Below are positions 8,118 through 17,656 of a DNA stretch of 64,000 nt, piece after piece; position 1 is the first letter of the stretch, and every line of letters starts with the position of its first letter. Origin of the DNA: DASTFP01 sp963816855. GTDB lineage: Bacteria; Verrucomicrobiota; Verrucomicrobiia; Chthoniobacterales; Terrimicrobiaceae. A model generated the notes under the pieces. That model was not told the origin of the DNA, searched no databases, and saw only the letters and a program-made list of their open reading frames with translations. The DNA is taken from contig CAWFMA010000014.1 in the NCBI GenBank assembly GCA_963816855.1, forward strand, positions 1-64,000, given 5' to 3'. The position numbers were made by a program, and so were the translations under genes.

Positions 8118-9143
8118 ATGCAGGAAGGCATTCCCCAATCCCTGACTATAGCAGAAGTCCCGAAGCGTCCTGGAGTGATTAACTGCGCCTCCTACGCCCA
8201 GGGCGTTCGCGTGGCAAATGTAGTGATTGCGGACATCAGCGAAGAGCTTAAACACGAAGACCGATTTGTCTGGGTTGGCCTGTTCGAACCCGACGAGAAG
8301 CTGCTACGCGAAATACAGGAGGAATTTTGCCTCCATGATCTGGCCATCGAGGATGCCCATGACGCGCATCAGCGGCCAAAGCTAGAGCAGTACGGGAATT
8401 GTCTCTTTGTCGTGCTGCGCACGGCGCACCTGGTCGGCGAATCGGAGCATGTCGAGTTTGGAGAGACGCATGTTTTCGTAGGGCAGCGTTTTGTCGTTTC
8501 TGTCCGACATGGCTCTCTGCAGTCCCACGTAGGTTTGCGCGCACGCTGCGAGGCTTCACGACAGCTTCTCGCCAAAGGTCCAGGGTTTGTCCTCTACGCC
8601 TTGATGGATTTTGTAGTCGACCAGTATTTCCCCATCCTCGAGGCATTGGAAGAAAAGGTGGTTGAACTGGAGGAGGTCGTCCTGGATGAGAAATTCATCC
8701 AACAGACAGCCGGCCGTATCTATTACTTGAAACGCGAACTGCTTTCCATAAAGCGGGCCGTCTCCCCACTCGTGGATATCTGCAGCCGCCTGATGCGGTT
8801 CGATCTGAATGTGTTGCCGGAAGACACCAAGCCATACTTCCGCGACGTATATGATCACGCAATGCGCATCAATGAAATGGCGGACACCCTTCGCGAAGTG
8901 CTCGGAACCGCCCTTGACGCGAATCTATCGATGATCTCGGTGTCGCAGAACAAAGACACCAAACGCCTGGCGGCGTGGGCCGCGATAATCGCCGCACCGA
9001 CGGCGATCGCTGGCATTTACGGTATGAACTTCCAAAACATGCCTGAGCTGGGATGGAAATACGGCTACGAGACGGTCCTCTTAGGTATGGCTGTAGTGTG
9101 CAGCGGGCTATGGTTGGCATTCAAGCGTTCGGGCTGGCTATAG
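8118..9143 (+). CDS. corA: CorA-type magnesium/divalent cation channel
   Basis: 341 residues. A large soluble N-terminal domain and long helix (SHVGLRARCEASRQLL, then ALEEKVVELEEVVLDEKFIQ) lead to two C-terminal membrane helices joined by the signature YGMNFQNMPEL (GMN near 302-304). The tail is basic (FKRSGW), as is typical of CorA. It forms a pentameric inner-membrane channel for Mg2+ and sometimes Co2+ or Ni2+. It is monocistronic here, with decayed genes on both sides. It appears intact in length and motifs. Confidence 0.95.
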   Translation: MQEGIPQSLTIAEVPKRPGVINCASYAQGVRVANVVIADISEELKHEDRFVWVGLFEPDEKLLREIQEEFCLHDLAIEDAHDAHQRPKLEQYGNCLFVVLRTAHLVGESEHVEFGETHVFVGQRFVVSVRHGSLQSHVGLRARCEASRQLLAKGPGFVLYALMDFVVDQYFPILEALEEKVVELEEVVLDEKFIQQTAGRIYYLKRELLSIKRAVSPLVDICSRLMRFDLNVLPEDTKPYFRDVYDHAMRINEMADTLREVLGTALDANLSMISVSQNKDTKRLAAWAAIIAAPTAIAGIYGMNFQNMPELGWKYGYETVLLGMAVVCSGLWLAFKRSGWL

Positions 9144-9211
9144 AAAAAGGAGCTAGACTCAGACTCTGCGGCAAGCCCGGACGACCGGCAAGGGGGGAGC
9201 CAGTCTGGTGA

Positions 9212-9252
9212 GCAGTACCCTTGCTCTTTGCCCTTCGGTAGTATGAGCCCCG
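9212..9252 (+). repeat. Dispersed ~40-bp repeat, copy 4
   Basis: Core CAGTACCCTTGCTCTTTGCC and CTTCGGTAGTATGAGC, 70 bp after the corA stop. The left extension GGGGAGCCAGTCTG (about 9194) is shared with copy 2. The surrounding 9144-9349 holds no gene. Confidence 0.5.
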
Positions 9253-9349
9253 CCTGCACGGGTGGCCTTGCTGCGCTGCCGTCTACCTACACTTAATCTT
9301 TAGATCGCAGCCATTGCGATGAGAAGATCCGGTGATTGACCGGCACTCA

Positions 9350-9691
9350 TTAAACCATCGATAGAACTTCCCAATTTACGTCGCCCCCAGGGATAAGCTT
9401 GCCAAATACATTATGATGAGCAATCCCCGTCTGTCCTACTTCAAATGGGGGCGACTCGTCTTTCCAAGGAAGATTCCGGAAGAAGAGGATTACAGCGTTC
9501 TCCGCATCAGGAGTACGTCCGTTGAATGCCAGTGAAAAACTAAACGGCACATAGTACCAAGTGCCTGAATTGGACCCCAAATAACCAGGAAGACGGCACG
9601 TCCATGGATCAGCTCCAGGAACCCACCAACGGTACTGAGCGTCAACAAGGACAGATTTATCCTGAGCACTGATGTTAAGAGTAATAATCAT
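9350..9691 (-). CDS. Hypothetical protein
   Basis: 113 residues from the ATG at 9691, preceded by AGGA about 14 bases upstream. It is not recognised. The protein is neutral and rich in aromatic residues and Gly/Pro (YRWWVPGADPWTCRLPGYLG; GTWYYVPFSFSLAFNG; VILFFRNLPWKDE), consistent with a compact beta-rich domain. It contains no signal peptide or membrane segment. The local sequence is more AT-rich than the housekeeping genes to the right, and its neighbours are decayed, so it may be part of an acquired segment. Confidence 0.5.
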   Translation of the reverse strand: MIITLNISAQDKSVLVDAQYRWWVPGADPWTCRLPGYLGSNSGTWYYVPFSFSLAFNGRTPDAENAVILFFRNLPWKDESPPFEVGQTGIAHHNVFGKLIPGGDVNWEVLSMV

Positions 9692-9959
9692 AATAGTGTT
9701 TGTCCTTTCTGGTTCTATATAACTTGCGTTTGCCTTTCCGTCCGGGCAATGCGGTTTCTTTGCTCTGCCCGCTGGCGCAGCCAAGGGCCGATGCGGGTAG
9801 TCAAAGAGACGATCGTAAGAATAAAACGAACGTATTGGTTCATAGAATTGTAACAGACACGTGCGGGAACCGCCGTTGGTTCAAATCGCGGGTTGAGTTT
9901 TGGCGCGCGTTGTCGGCAGTTCCTGCAAATTTCAGTTTTCGAAGCCGGCGGCAATCCCG

Positions 9960-10377
9960 TCAGATGTTAGCCTGGAGGGCGCCGTCTATGTTGTCTGCCA
10001 GCGCGCTGAAACCGGCATTTGTGGGGTGAAGTTCGTTGGCCCAGTCATCTTGGTTTGCAGCGTTTTGGTCAGATCCACATGTAAAACGTCCGGAGCTGCT
10101 AATCCTTTGAGCATCATGTTCAAAGAATCTATGAATTTCACGACTATGTCGTGGCGCACCTTCAAGTCGGCGGCGTTGTTATTTGGATAATTCTTTTGAT
10201 TAAACGTATTATCGAACCACGGCCCGATCCTCCAACCAAGAAAGGAAATGACCCGCGACCATCTGGCCACGGATAATCGTAGCCGTGTGTGAAAATGGGC
10301 ATATCTCCACTGTGGGAGTCCATAACATCATATAAGCTCTGCGTTGAATAGCTATCTCGGAAGCCGTTGTCGAGCAC
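9960..10377 (-). pseudogene. SGNH/GDSL hydrolase remnant
   Basis: Minus-strand frames carry the C-terminal half of an SGNH esterase/lipase: FTHGYDYPWPDGRG, then ISFLGWRIGPWF and DIVVKFIDSLNMMLKGL, and finally WANELHPTNAGFSALAD, the block V motif with the catalytic Asp-x-x-His equivalent (ELHP). The pieces lie in three frames, with breaks near 10250 and near 10040, and the N-terminal GDS serine block is not found. It is a non-functional carbohydrate-esterase or lipase relic. Confidence 0.65.
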
Positions 10378-10586
10378 AGTTCGTTAGGCTATGAGTCGTT
10401 AATTGGGCCGATCTCGTTAATCCAGGGATGGTTCCCCACTACTCTGTTGAGTTGGCGCGCTTGCGGCGCCGGTGGGGAACTTTTGTCCAATGAACCAACT
10501 GTTGGGCGGACATCTTCGGAAATTCTGTGATCCGCGGCCCGGACAAGGCACGAGACCGCTTGGAGGTTTGTAGTACTGGTTCAGCG

Positions 10587-10855
10587 TCAATTGGAAAAAG
10601 TAAGGGTGGCAGCTAATGAGCGGGTGTTGTTTTGGTTACGTTTAGTTTTACGGGTTTCTCTGGCCTGGAGGAGTCTTTGGTCGCGAGCGAAAAAGATGGC
10701 CTCTTCTTTACCGGCGAGTTTGTCAGCTGGTGTGATGTAGCCGATCGCGGAGTGAAGGCGCACGGTGTTATAGTGTTCGACGAAGCCGCTGACAGGCGAC
10801 GGGCGTCTTGGAGACTCAAGGGGACTCCTGGGCGGATGCAATTTCGGTTGACCAA
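10587..10855 (-). pseudogene. IS3-family transposase C-terminal fragment
   Basis: FVEHYNTVRLHSAIGYITPA, then DKLAGKEEAIFFARDQRL and ending ARETRKTKR, is the C-terminal end of an IS3-family OrfB integrase-type transposase. The preceding CIRPGVPLSLQDARRL lies in another frame, so a frameshift occurs near 10790. The DDE catalytic core upstream is missing. No end repeats were found. Confidence 0.75.
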
Positions 10856-10860
10856 AAGCG

Positions 10861-11678
10861 AGCGGCACCTCGACCCATCCCGTCTCGCGCAACGGGCAGG
10901 TGGCGCCCATCTTTTTGCGTACGGGCAGGTGTTCGTTCTTTCTCATGGGCGCAATAAATAGTCAGAAACGCGATTAGAAATGCACTGACAAAGCCGTAGA
11001 CGATTCGTTATTTGACCTGATCCAAGAATCAACGCAACAACTGCTCCGACGATCCAACGAGAATGTGTGCGTTGTAACTGTGTTTCATGGCTTTGCCGCT
11101 TTCCATAACCTCATCGCTGGTCTAATAGGGCTGAATCCATTGCAGCCTGCGCCCTACACGCCCGGGCCGGGGACGACGCGCCCCTGATACCCAATGGGCG
11201 GCAAGATGCCTGCCGATGGGCGCTGGGGCGCCGCGCGGAGGCATCTCGCCAATGATCCGAGCGCGAGCCTCGCCAACGAATTTGGCTTTGACACTTTGGG
11301 GCTTGCCGGGATTCGGGCTGGCGCTACGCAGGCGCATCGAAAAGATGGGGCTTGCTTGCGTCCCGAGGCTCGAGGACGATGACCCCGTAATCCAAGTGCG
11401 GGCGAGCTCCAGACGTCTGTAGGCGGGGGCAAGCGATTCGGTTCCTCAGGGCCGAGGTGCCGCGGCGGTGGTGGTGGTGGTCTGCGCGGGTCCGGGGGGC
11501 GTGGGTATCGGGGCGGGCCGCAGGGGTACCCTTTGCCCTTGGCCTTCGATAGCGTGAGCACGAGCACACGTAGCTCCACCCAAAATTTTCAAAAGGGATT
11601 CCCTCTCTTTATCCCAGTTCGCGCAGCAAAGCCCGGGGTAGTGTGATCGTGACTCCAACACGCATCGGCTCGCGGATT
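10861..11678. other. GC-rich stretch with no supported gene
   Basis: About 800 bases between the IS3 fragment and the integrase. Several frames are open, but they are low-complexity (for example a GGT run near 11470 giving poly-Pro or poly-Gly) and lack motifs. It contains repeat copy 5. The region downstream of an integrase gene is a plausible place for an attachment site, but none was identified. Confidence 0.35.
11523..11562 (+). repeat. Dispersed ~40-bp repeat, copy 5
   Basis: Core GGGGTACCCTTTGCCCTTGG and CCTTCGATAGCGTGAGCACG, the best match to the consensus. It lies about 120 bp past the 3' end of the tyrosine integrase gene. Confidence 0.5.
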
Positions 11679-12815
11679 TCAGACCTCGGGAAGTGTTTTC
11701 GCGGCGCGAGCAAGTGCTTCCTTGCCGACGTGGGTGTAGCGGTGGCTCATGGCGGCGCTCTCATGGCCCACCAAGGCCATGACGACCGCATCGGGCACAC
11801 CGGCGTCTTTGAGCAGAGAAACCGCCGTGTGACGAAGCGAGTGGAAGCTCAAGTCCATCCCTGCGCGCTTGCCCGAGCGTCCTATACCCTTGCTGCGGTG
11901 AGGCTGAGGCCCACGCAAGCCGCAGGCAACTAGCAAATTGCTGAACTGATTGGAGAGCGTGCTCACCCGCTTGAACTGTACGCTCACCGTCGCGTAGGCG
12001 CGTGGATGCACGGGTGCGCGGGGATCATCGCCCGCGGTCGCAAGCAGGTGCTCGCGCAGGGGCTCGGCAATCGGGATCAACAGCAGCTTGTCGGTCTTGC
12101 GCGGCCTCATGCGGATCTCGTCACGCTCAAGGTCGGTCTTCGACCAAGTGAGAAGCGCCAAGTCCCCAAGACGTTGGCCGGTATAGAGGCCGAACTTGAT
12201 CAGGCTCTGCCATTCGGGATCGGCAACTTCGAGGACGGCGCGCAACTCGGGAATCGAGAATGGACGGCGCTCCACCACCGACTGGTTCTTGACGGTCTTC
12301 ACCGCTTCAGCCGGGTCTTGGATGATGAATCCCTCCCGGCGAGCTGCGCGGAAGATCATCTTCACGATCTTGAGTTCGAGGTTCACTGTCAGTGGCGCGC
12401 TATTGGCAGCCCGCTCGTCCCGGAAAGCCAAGACCTGCGCCTGTGTGATCTCTTCCAAGCTGCGGAGAGCATGCGGACCAAGGAAGGCAAGCCATTTGTC
12501 GATCGCGTTCTGGTAGCGCCGATGAGTGGCAAGCGAGGTTTCGGCCTTGCGTGCGCCAAGCCAGCGCAGTGTGAAATCGCGCACGCTGGAAAAGGGCATC
12601 TCGACGCCATAGTGTTCGCGATAGAAGTCCACGAATGCCTGCCGGACCCTCTGAGGCTTGCCTTTGCCTTGAGCAGCACGCTCAAGTTGTTCCGCCACTG
12701 CAAGAGCACGCTTCTTGTCCGTTTCGCCAGTGGTACGCCGGATCTGCTTGCCTGACGCATCCCGGAAAGCGGCAGTGAAAAACTTGCTGGTTGGTTGCCT
12801 GATCACTGAAGCCAT
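11679..12815 (-). CDS. Tyrosine recombinase / phage-type integrase
   Basis: 378 residues. The N-terminal region has an Arm-like start and a SAM-like core-binding domain (about 70-170). The catalytic domain carries the family tetrad: Arg in LYTGQRLGDLALL, His-x-x-Arg in HSLRHTAVSLLKDAG (Arg about 328), His in VGHESAAM (about 351) and the nucleophile Tyr in SHRYTHVG (about 360). It appears intact. It would catalyse site-specific integration or excision. No tRNA gene, excisionase or phage structural genes are adjacent, so the mobile unit it belonged to is probably mostly lost. The upstream 12816-13216 region is AT-rich at its start and could hold its promoter. Confidence 0.92.
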   Translation of the reverse strand: MASVIRQPTSKFFTAAFRDASGKQIRRTTGETDKKRALAVAEQLERAAQGKGKPQRVRQAFVDFYREHYGVEMPFSSVRDFTLRWLGARKAETSLATHRRYQNAIDKWLAFLGPHALRSLEEITQAQVLAFRDERAANSAPLTVNLELKIVKMIFRAARREGFIIQDPAEAVKTVKNQSVVERRPFSIPELRAVLEVADPEWQSLIKFGLYTGQRLGDLALLTWSKTDLERDEIRMRPRKTDKLLLIPIAEPLREHLLATAGDDPRAPVHPRAYATVSVQFKRVSTLSNQFSNLLVACGLRGPQPHRSKGIGRSGKRAGMDLSFHSLRHTAVSLLKDAGVPDAVVMALVGHESAAMSHRYTHVGKEALARAAKTLPEV

Positions 12816-13216
12816 AGTAACAAAAGTAATAACAAGTGCCGAAGCTCGCCGAGTTTTTCCGAATTGTTAAAATTCCGATAACTCGTTTATTACAAAGTCT
12901 CTAAGAGATTCGGCGAGACTCCGCGAAATGAGTCTTGGCGAATCATCGTTCCCTCCAACCACAGCGCCCACCAGAATCCCCAAGCCATCGCTGAGGTCCG
13001 CCGCATCCTTCGGGCGCATGCCGGCGATCAATAAACGATAAAGCGAAAACCGCTCACGGCATCATGGGCCGGGCACCGGTCCGTTTCGCGCCGCCCGGAA
13101 AAACGAACTCGCAATGGTCATGCGCTTTGCCACGTCGACGAGCCAAGCGCCATGAATTTCGACTCGCTGCTGGGCGCCATCTATTCTGACCAGAAGAGAA
13201 TCTGCTCATCGTCGGA
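12816..13216. other. Upstream region of integrase, no gene
   Basis: About 400 bases. The first 100 bases are AT-rich with a short palindrome TCTCTAAGAGA near 12898-12908, possibly the integrase control region. The rest holds only fragments without motif. Confidence 0.35.
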
Positions 13217-13644
13217 GTGCTCCTCCCCGAGACCAGCCATCGCCGTGGTCTTCGTCTCTATCGCGCCCGGCACGAACCGCTCCAGCGCGAGCTGTGGGCC
13301 CATGCCGTGGCCTCCGCCAACGAAGCTCCCTCCCCGGTGGTAGCGACTTTCGTAACCTCTCTCAACGAAACCATCGATCTCGACGCAAAGCGCTGGAACG
13401 CGATGCGCTGGCATCTGCCGTCCGCGGTGTGGATCCTCGTGCTGGTGGCCGCCTCGGTCGGATGCTACGCGACCGATTTCCACGCCGGCAGGACCGGAGC
13501 GCGGCCGCGTTCTCCGATCTATCCTGCCGGCACTCGTCACATGATCATCGGGCTGATCGCCGATCTCGATCGTTCGCGCTTCGGCGTATCGGGATCAGCC
13601 AACAGCCCCTGGTCGACTTAAAGGCGACCCTATCCGAGTCATAA
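13217..13644 (+). pseudogene. DUF4239 (bestrophin-like) membrane protein remnant
   Basis: The frame from 13217 gives FVTSLNETIDLDAKRWNAMR, then HLPSAVWILVLVAASVGCYA and LIADLDRSRFG. A second frame supplies GISQQPLVDLKATL up to 13644. This order (SLN...D...R, HLP.xxW, DLDRP.G, QPL) is the C-terminal pattern of DUF4239 membrane proteins. The frame change lies near 13595 and the N-terminal membrane helices are missing. Function of the family is unknown. Confidence 0.6.
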
Positions 13645-13793
13645 GCTCATCGACCTGAAAGCGCGTGGGACGCTCCCGACTCGGTTCGCGCCTGCTTGGG
13701 TCTCGCGGTTTCGCTGTCAAGCCGATGGAACACCTCTGGCGGCCGCAGGACCTCGAGTTCATCCTGGCGGCGCGAGACACGGCGCCGCCGTTC

Positions 13794-14738
13794 TCAAGGA
13801 GCTTGCCGGCGACGACGCCCGCTCAGCAAGTAGATCGCGGCGCGCAGTTCGAGCAATGGATCGTCGGAGGGATCGATTCCCTCCACGCGTGGGATGGGAT
13901 CGAAGATGATCTTCTTCTGCTCGCGCGCATCCCCGGCAACCGGACCTGTCAGAACCATCCTGCCGAAATTGACCAGGCGGCGTCCCTCCGGCCAGTGAAC
14001 CGTTGCGTCGTCCACGATGTCGGTGTCGTCTGCCACCTGCACGAGAATCTGAAAACTTATCGGAGCTTTGGCGATCCTGTCGGTCAGTTCCTTAAAGAGA
14101 TAGTTCGTGTCCCTAGCCTTCAGCGCGGCGTCATCCAGGTATTCGTTCCCGGCATCCGGTATGATTCGGTAACGCCCGTGGCGGCTCACGCCGTCCTTAT
14201 CGATAAAGCGCATTGCGGTCACTCCGAAATACGACTCTCTGGCAAAGCTGGAGGGACTGGGCTTGGGCGTTTGGACGAACGCCAGCGCTTTCGGATGACC
14301 GGCCAGGAACTTCTCGATCGGCGTGGGCGACGGCTGGGACGGCCCGCTCGAAGCAGCCGCCTGTAAAAACTCCAGAAACTCCTGTCCCGTCCTCGTGGGA
14401 AATCCGTCCGTCGAATGGCTGACGATATCGGTGTGCACGTGTTCGGCGAGGTGGAATCGGATGGCCAGTCCCCGTGGGTTCGCGTTCGGATCGTCGTCAG
14501 GAATCTGGGGGAGTCCGGTGGAGTTGGAAAACCGGGCGGTGACCGGGGTGGTATCCCGGGCAATGTGGGGCGCCCGCGTCAGCGAGGAGGCCTCGGGGGA
14601 AGGTGTAAATGCTCCCGTGAGCAGAACGCCCTTCGCATGGGCGGGCCGAAAGCCCGGGTGCAGTCCAAAAATCGTATCGAACTGTTTCAGCACTTCCTGG
14701 CTTAACGCAATAAGCTTTTCGTCAGAGGGCAGTGGCAT
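13794..14738 (-). CDS. Mini-catalase / catalase-related heme peroxidase (SrpA-like)
   Basis: 314 residues, the short heme-catalase core without the long arms of KatA/KatE enzymes. The distal His is about residue 34 (PAHAKGVLLTG). FSNSTGLP and NPRGLAIRFHLAEHVHTDI are family blocks, and the C-terminal RVEGIDPSDDPLLELRAAIY places the proximal heme Tyr near 303. It probably acts as a peroxidase or catalase on hydrogen peroxide or organic peroxides. There is no signal peptide. The ATG has an excellent AAAGGAGA ribosome-binding site. It is divergent from the porin gene across a 245-bp gap. Confidence 0.88.
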   Translation of the reverse strand: MPLPSDEKLIALSQEVLKQFDTIFGLHPGFRPAHAKGVLLTGAFTPSPEASSLTRAPHIARDTTPVTARFSNSTGLPQIPDDDPNANPRGLAIRFHLAEHVHTDIVSHSTDGFPTRTGQEFLEFLQAAASSGPSQPSPTPIEKFLAGHPKALAFVQTPKPSPSSFARESYFGVTAMRFIDKDGVSRHGRYRIIPDAGNEYLDDAALKARDTNYLFKELTDRIAKAPISFQILVQVADDTDIVDDATVHWPEGRRLVNFGRMVLTGPVAGDAREQKKIIFDPIPRVEGIDPSDDPLLELRAAIYLLSGRRRRQAP

Positions 14739-14983
14739 GGTGATCTCCTTTTACGGGTATCTGAGTCTTCGCGATGCTATTTCGCAAGCACGCACCTTCG
14801 AAACTTGCGGACCAGGCGCAATCTCCTGGCAAAGCGCAGGGGCAACTTGGCCCGATTTTGGACCGATTCGCCATCGAAAAGGACCACTCGACACTCTCGA
14901 GCGTCGGCAGCGTAACGAAAAAGTCACAATTCCCGCCTTTGACGCGAATCGCCACGGAATCATTCTTAGTCGGCCGTAATCCT

Positions 14984-16453
14984 ATGAAACACCCTTACTC
15001 TCGCTCGCAGACCCACGCATCTGCAATCGTCGTCGTTGCTGCAGCGACGCTGATGGCCCTCAGCCCCGTTCGAAGTGCGTTCTATGAACAGGCGCGTACG
15101 GCTGGCTCCGCGGCTCCTGTCGAAAAGTCTTCAAAATCCTGGCTCGCCGAATGGTGGGATGGAAAATACGCCAGCGGAAATTGGTTCGGCGTTCGCGATA
15201 CCCTCGAAGACCGCGGCCTGACCCTCGGCGGCAGATGGATAGGTGTCTACTATGGTGTCGTGGATGGAGGCATACCAAACATCCGGGGCAGCTATTTCGA
15301 CGAGGAGATCAAATTCACCGGGGAACTCAACTTCGCCAAGCTGACCGGCTGGGAACCCCTCGAGGGGTTGAAAGCATTCGGAGAAGTCCGCTGGCGCGAC
15401 GGTTTGAATCCGAACCTGCGCGTGGGCGCTTCGCCCAACTTCCAACCCTCCCACTTTCAGTCCGGCAAGCAGTGGCGTCTGATGACTTTTGGACTCACCT
15501 ACACCACGCCTGAACTCTTCGGCATCAAGGACTTTCTCACGGTGACCGGAGGCTGGCTTCAGCCGCAAAAGGAATTCATCGAGCAGCCCCTCTCCAAGCT
15601 CTTTGTGAACAATGCCTTCGAGAGTTCCAAGGGGATCGGGGCAAATATCCCCTTTTCCTCGAGCTTCTCCACCTGGGGAGGGACTTTGAAGATCAAGCCC
15701 GTTGATTGGTACTACGCCAAGGCTGGGCTGTTTATGGCCTATCCGCAGGCGACCTCGACGGACAATCATGGCCTGGCCTTCGAAGGTTTCGGTCCCGATC
15801 CGAGCCAGAACGGGGTCTTCGCGATCGGAGAAACCGGATTCACCCCGAAACTCGGCGCCTCCAAGCTGCCGGGAAAGTATGCCTTCGGCGGCTTTTACTA
15901 CGAGCAAGACAACAACTCTTTCTTTGGAACGCCCTACTCCGGCTTCTATGGCTTCTACTGGCAGATCGATCAAATGCTCTTTCGCGAACCTTCGGAACCC
16001 GCTCCACTGCCGCAACCAGATGCCAAGTCGGTGGTCGACGACAAGTCGGGCAAAACTTTCAAAGAGCCCGTCCCGCCGAGCAAACCCAAGCTCTCCGATC
16101 AGGGACTCTCCTTCTTCAGTCTCTTTACCTACGCGCCCAAATACAACAACATCCTGCCCTTCTACTTTCACACCGGTCTTGTCTACAAGGGCCTCATCCC
16201 CACCAGGGATAATGATCAACTCATGGCCGCCTTCGGCTTCGGCCAGTATAGCTTCTTCAATATTGAGGCGTTGCAGGAGAAAGGAAACGTCAATCAGCCC
16301 AATTACACGGCGGTGCTTGAAATAGACTACCGCATCCAGATCAACAAGTGGGCGTTCTTTCAGCCTTATCTCCAGTACATCATTCAACCCAACGGAACCG
16401 GTGCGATCGAGAACGCCACGGTTTTGGGTTTTGAGACCGGCGTCATCTTTTAA
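14984..16453 (+). CDS. Carbohydrate-selective porin, OprB family
   Basis: 489 residues from the ATG at 14984; the open frame extends further left without a plausible start. Residues 1-31 look like a signal peptide (VVVAAATLMALSPVRSAF). The OprB pattern follows: WDGKYASGNWFGVRDTLEDR, then GGRWIGVYYGVVDGG, alternating amphipathic beta-strands with frequent aromatic girdles, and a C-terminal beta signal ending LGFETGVIF. It should form an outer-membrane channel for sugars. A proline- and lysine-rich insertion near residues 335-365 is probably an external loop. It is the likely outer-membrane entry for the sugar locus that follows, although a terminator separates them. Confidence 0.9.
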   Translation: MKHPYSRSQTHASAIVVVAAATLMALSPVRSAFYEQARTAGSAAPVEKSSKSWLAEWWDGKYASGNWFGVRDTLEDRGLTLGGRWIGVYYGVVDGGIPNIRGSYFDEEIKFTGELNFAKLTGWEPLEGLKAFGEVRWRDGLNPNLRVGASPNFQPSHFQSGKQWRLMTFGLTYTTPELFGIKDFLTVTGGWLQPQKEFIEQPLSKLFVNNAFESSKGIGANIPFSSSFSTWGGTLKIKPVDWYYAKAGLFMAYPQATSTDNHGLAFEGFGPDPSQNGVFAIGETGFTPKLGASKLPGKYAFGGFYYEQDNNSFFGTPYSGFYGFYWQIDQMLFREPSEPAPLPQPDAKSVVDDKSGKTFKEPVPPSKPKLSDQGLSFFSLFTYAPKYNNILPFYFHTGLVYKGLIPTRDNDQLMAAFGFGQYSFFNIEALQEKGNVNQPNYTAVLEIDYRIQINKWAFFQPYLQYIIQPNGTGAIENATVLGFETGVIF

Positions 16454-16476
16454 TCATTCTTCGCAGGAGCAACGTG

Positions 16477-16516
16477 CCGCCGCCGGGGGGTTTCATTACC
16501 CGGCGGCGGTTTCTGT
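16477..16516 (+). terminator. Rho-independent terminator after the porin gene
   Basis: CCGCCGCCGGG pairs perfectly with CCCGGCGGCGG across an 11-base loop and is followed by TTTCTGTTT. It lies 24 bp after the porin stop and points to a monocistronic porin transcript. Confidence 0.9.
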
Positions 16517-16636
16517 TTCGAGCGCTCAACCGCGGTGCAACCTTCCAGCGCGTCACTGGCGATCTCATGCATAGCGACGAGCGGTCGGGTCACGTCCCGG
16601 AGGCTAATCTTGAAAACCAGGCATCAAACGAGCTTC

Positions 16637-17656
16637 CTATTGATCACCCTCCTCGTTCAGACAGAGCGCGGTGTCGCCATCGATAATGAGTCCCTTCACG
16701 AAGCCGGCTTTCAGGAGTCCTTGGACAGCTCTCAGCTTTTGTCTCCCCGCACAGAGAAGGATAACCTCCCGATCGTAGAGGTGCGCAAGGTCAACGGCGA
16801 GGGTCCGTTGATTTAGTTCGCTCGAAACGACCTGACCGTCCGCATCGAAAAACTTGCCCATGCAGTCGCAAACGGCGCCCGCTCGCTTGAGCTCCTGCAG
16901 CTCGATCCCTGAGAGCAACCTGTGCCGAAACAGCAGGCTGTATTCGTCGCATTGCCCGAGCGTAACCAGATAAAAACTGGCCTGCTCCGCCAGCGCCAAC
17001 GTGTGTTTGAAGACACGCTGCGACATAAAGATTTGCTTATCCGATATGCTATCGGCGATATAGGGCACCGGCAATAAGTGTCCTTCTCCGCCGGTTCTTT
17101 CGGCCAGATGACAGACGACCTCGAAGGGATTGGCGGCCGAAGATCGGGTTAGCGAGCCCATCGCTGAGACGAACTTCGTCCTCGGCTTCGACATCCCGAC
17201 CAGATAGTTTGCAATTTCCGCGATCGTTCTTCCGAAACCGACCCCGATCACACTGCTCTCGTCGGCTTGAAGACGCTCGCGCAACAGATCTGCCGCGACA
17301 ATGCCGACCGCCCGGCGGGCGATGGGGCCTTCCGCTTCGAGTTTGTCACGCGAAGGCATCCCTCTGCGCCGGTTTGGAGAATAGGACATCAGCGGCGGGG
17401 TTGTCCGGCAGAATGCGAGCTGGTGACGCTTTCGAATGGCCTCCTCGACCTCGGCCATTCGCGCAAACCGATGCTCGATAGAAATTTTGACAATTCCCGC
17501 GTCCCTGGCTTCGGCCAACAGTCTATTGGCCTTCACGCGCGAAATACCTAATAACTCGGCAGTCTGTTCCTGCGTGTTTCCGGCAACATAGTAGAGCCAG
17601 GCTGCCCGAACGGTCTGCTCCAAGGCATCTGATAGCTTGCCATCTCGATTATTCAT
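16637..17656 (-). CDS. SorC-family sugar-sensing transcriptional regulator
   Basis: 339 residues from the ATG at 17656; a start 15 codons upstream is also open. The N-terminal HTH is NTQEQTAELLGISRVKANRL. The remainder is the SorC sugar-phosphate-binding domain, related to NagB/RpiA-like folds, with VIGVGFGRTIAEIANYL, FVSAMGSL and an AGRQKLRAVQGLLKAG C-terminus. Members bind a phosphorylated sugar and control polyol or sugar operons (sorbitol, erythritol, deoxyribonucleosides). It is divergent from the ABC transporter genes across 560 bp and is the obvious regulator of the locus. Confidence 0.9.
   Translation of the reverse strand: MNNRDGKLSDALEQTVRAAWLYYVAGNTQEQTAELLGISRVKANRLLAEARDAGIVKISIEHRFARMAEVEEAIRKRHQLAFCRTTPPLMSYSPNRRRGMPSRDKLEAEGPIARRAVGIVAADLLRERLQADESSVIGVGFGRTIAEIANYLVGMSKPRTKFVSAMGSLTRSSAANPFEVVCHLAERTGGEGHLLPVPYIADSISDKQIFMSQRVFKHTLALAEQASFYLVTLGQCDEYSLLFRHRLLSGIELQELKRAGAVCDCMGKFFDADGQVVSSELNQRTLAVDLAHLYDREVILLCAGRQKLRAVQGLLKAGFVKGLIIDGDTALCLNEEGDQ

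Noticed and set aside
9860..9900. tRNA-like T-arm GTTCAAATC
   Set aside because: The flanking bases do not form a T-stem, and no acceptor, D or anticodon arm could be placed.
11154..11579. 141-codon minus-strand open frame
   Set aside because: Low-complexity, Pro-rich translation caused by a GC-rich tract; no motif, and other frames are open too.
11679..13644. Integrase plus neighbours as an intact prophage or ICE
   Set aside because: No structural, lysis, conjugation or excisionase genes and no attachment-site duplication were found.
15131..16387. 418-codon minus-strand frame opposite the porin
   Set aside because: Shadow of the OprB gene, no domain signal, no start context.
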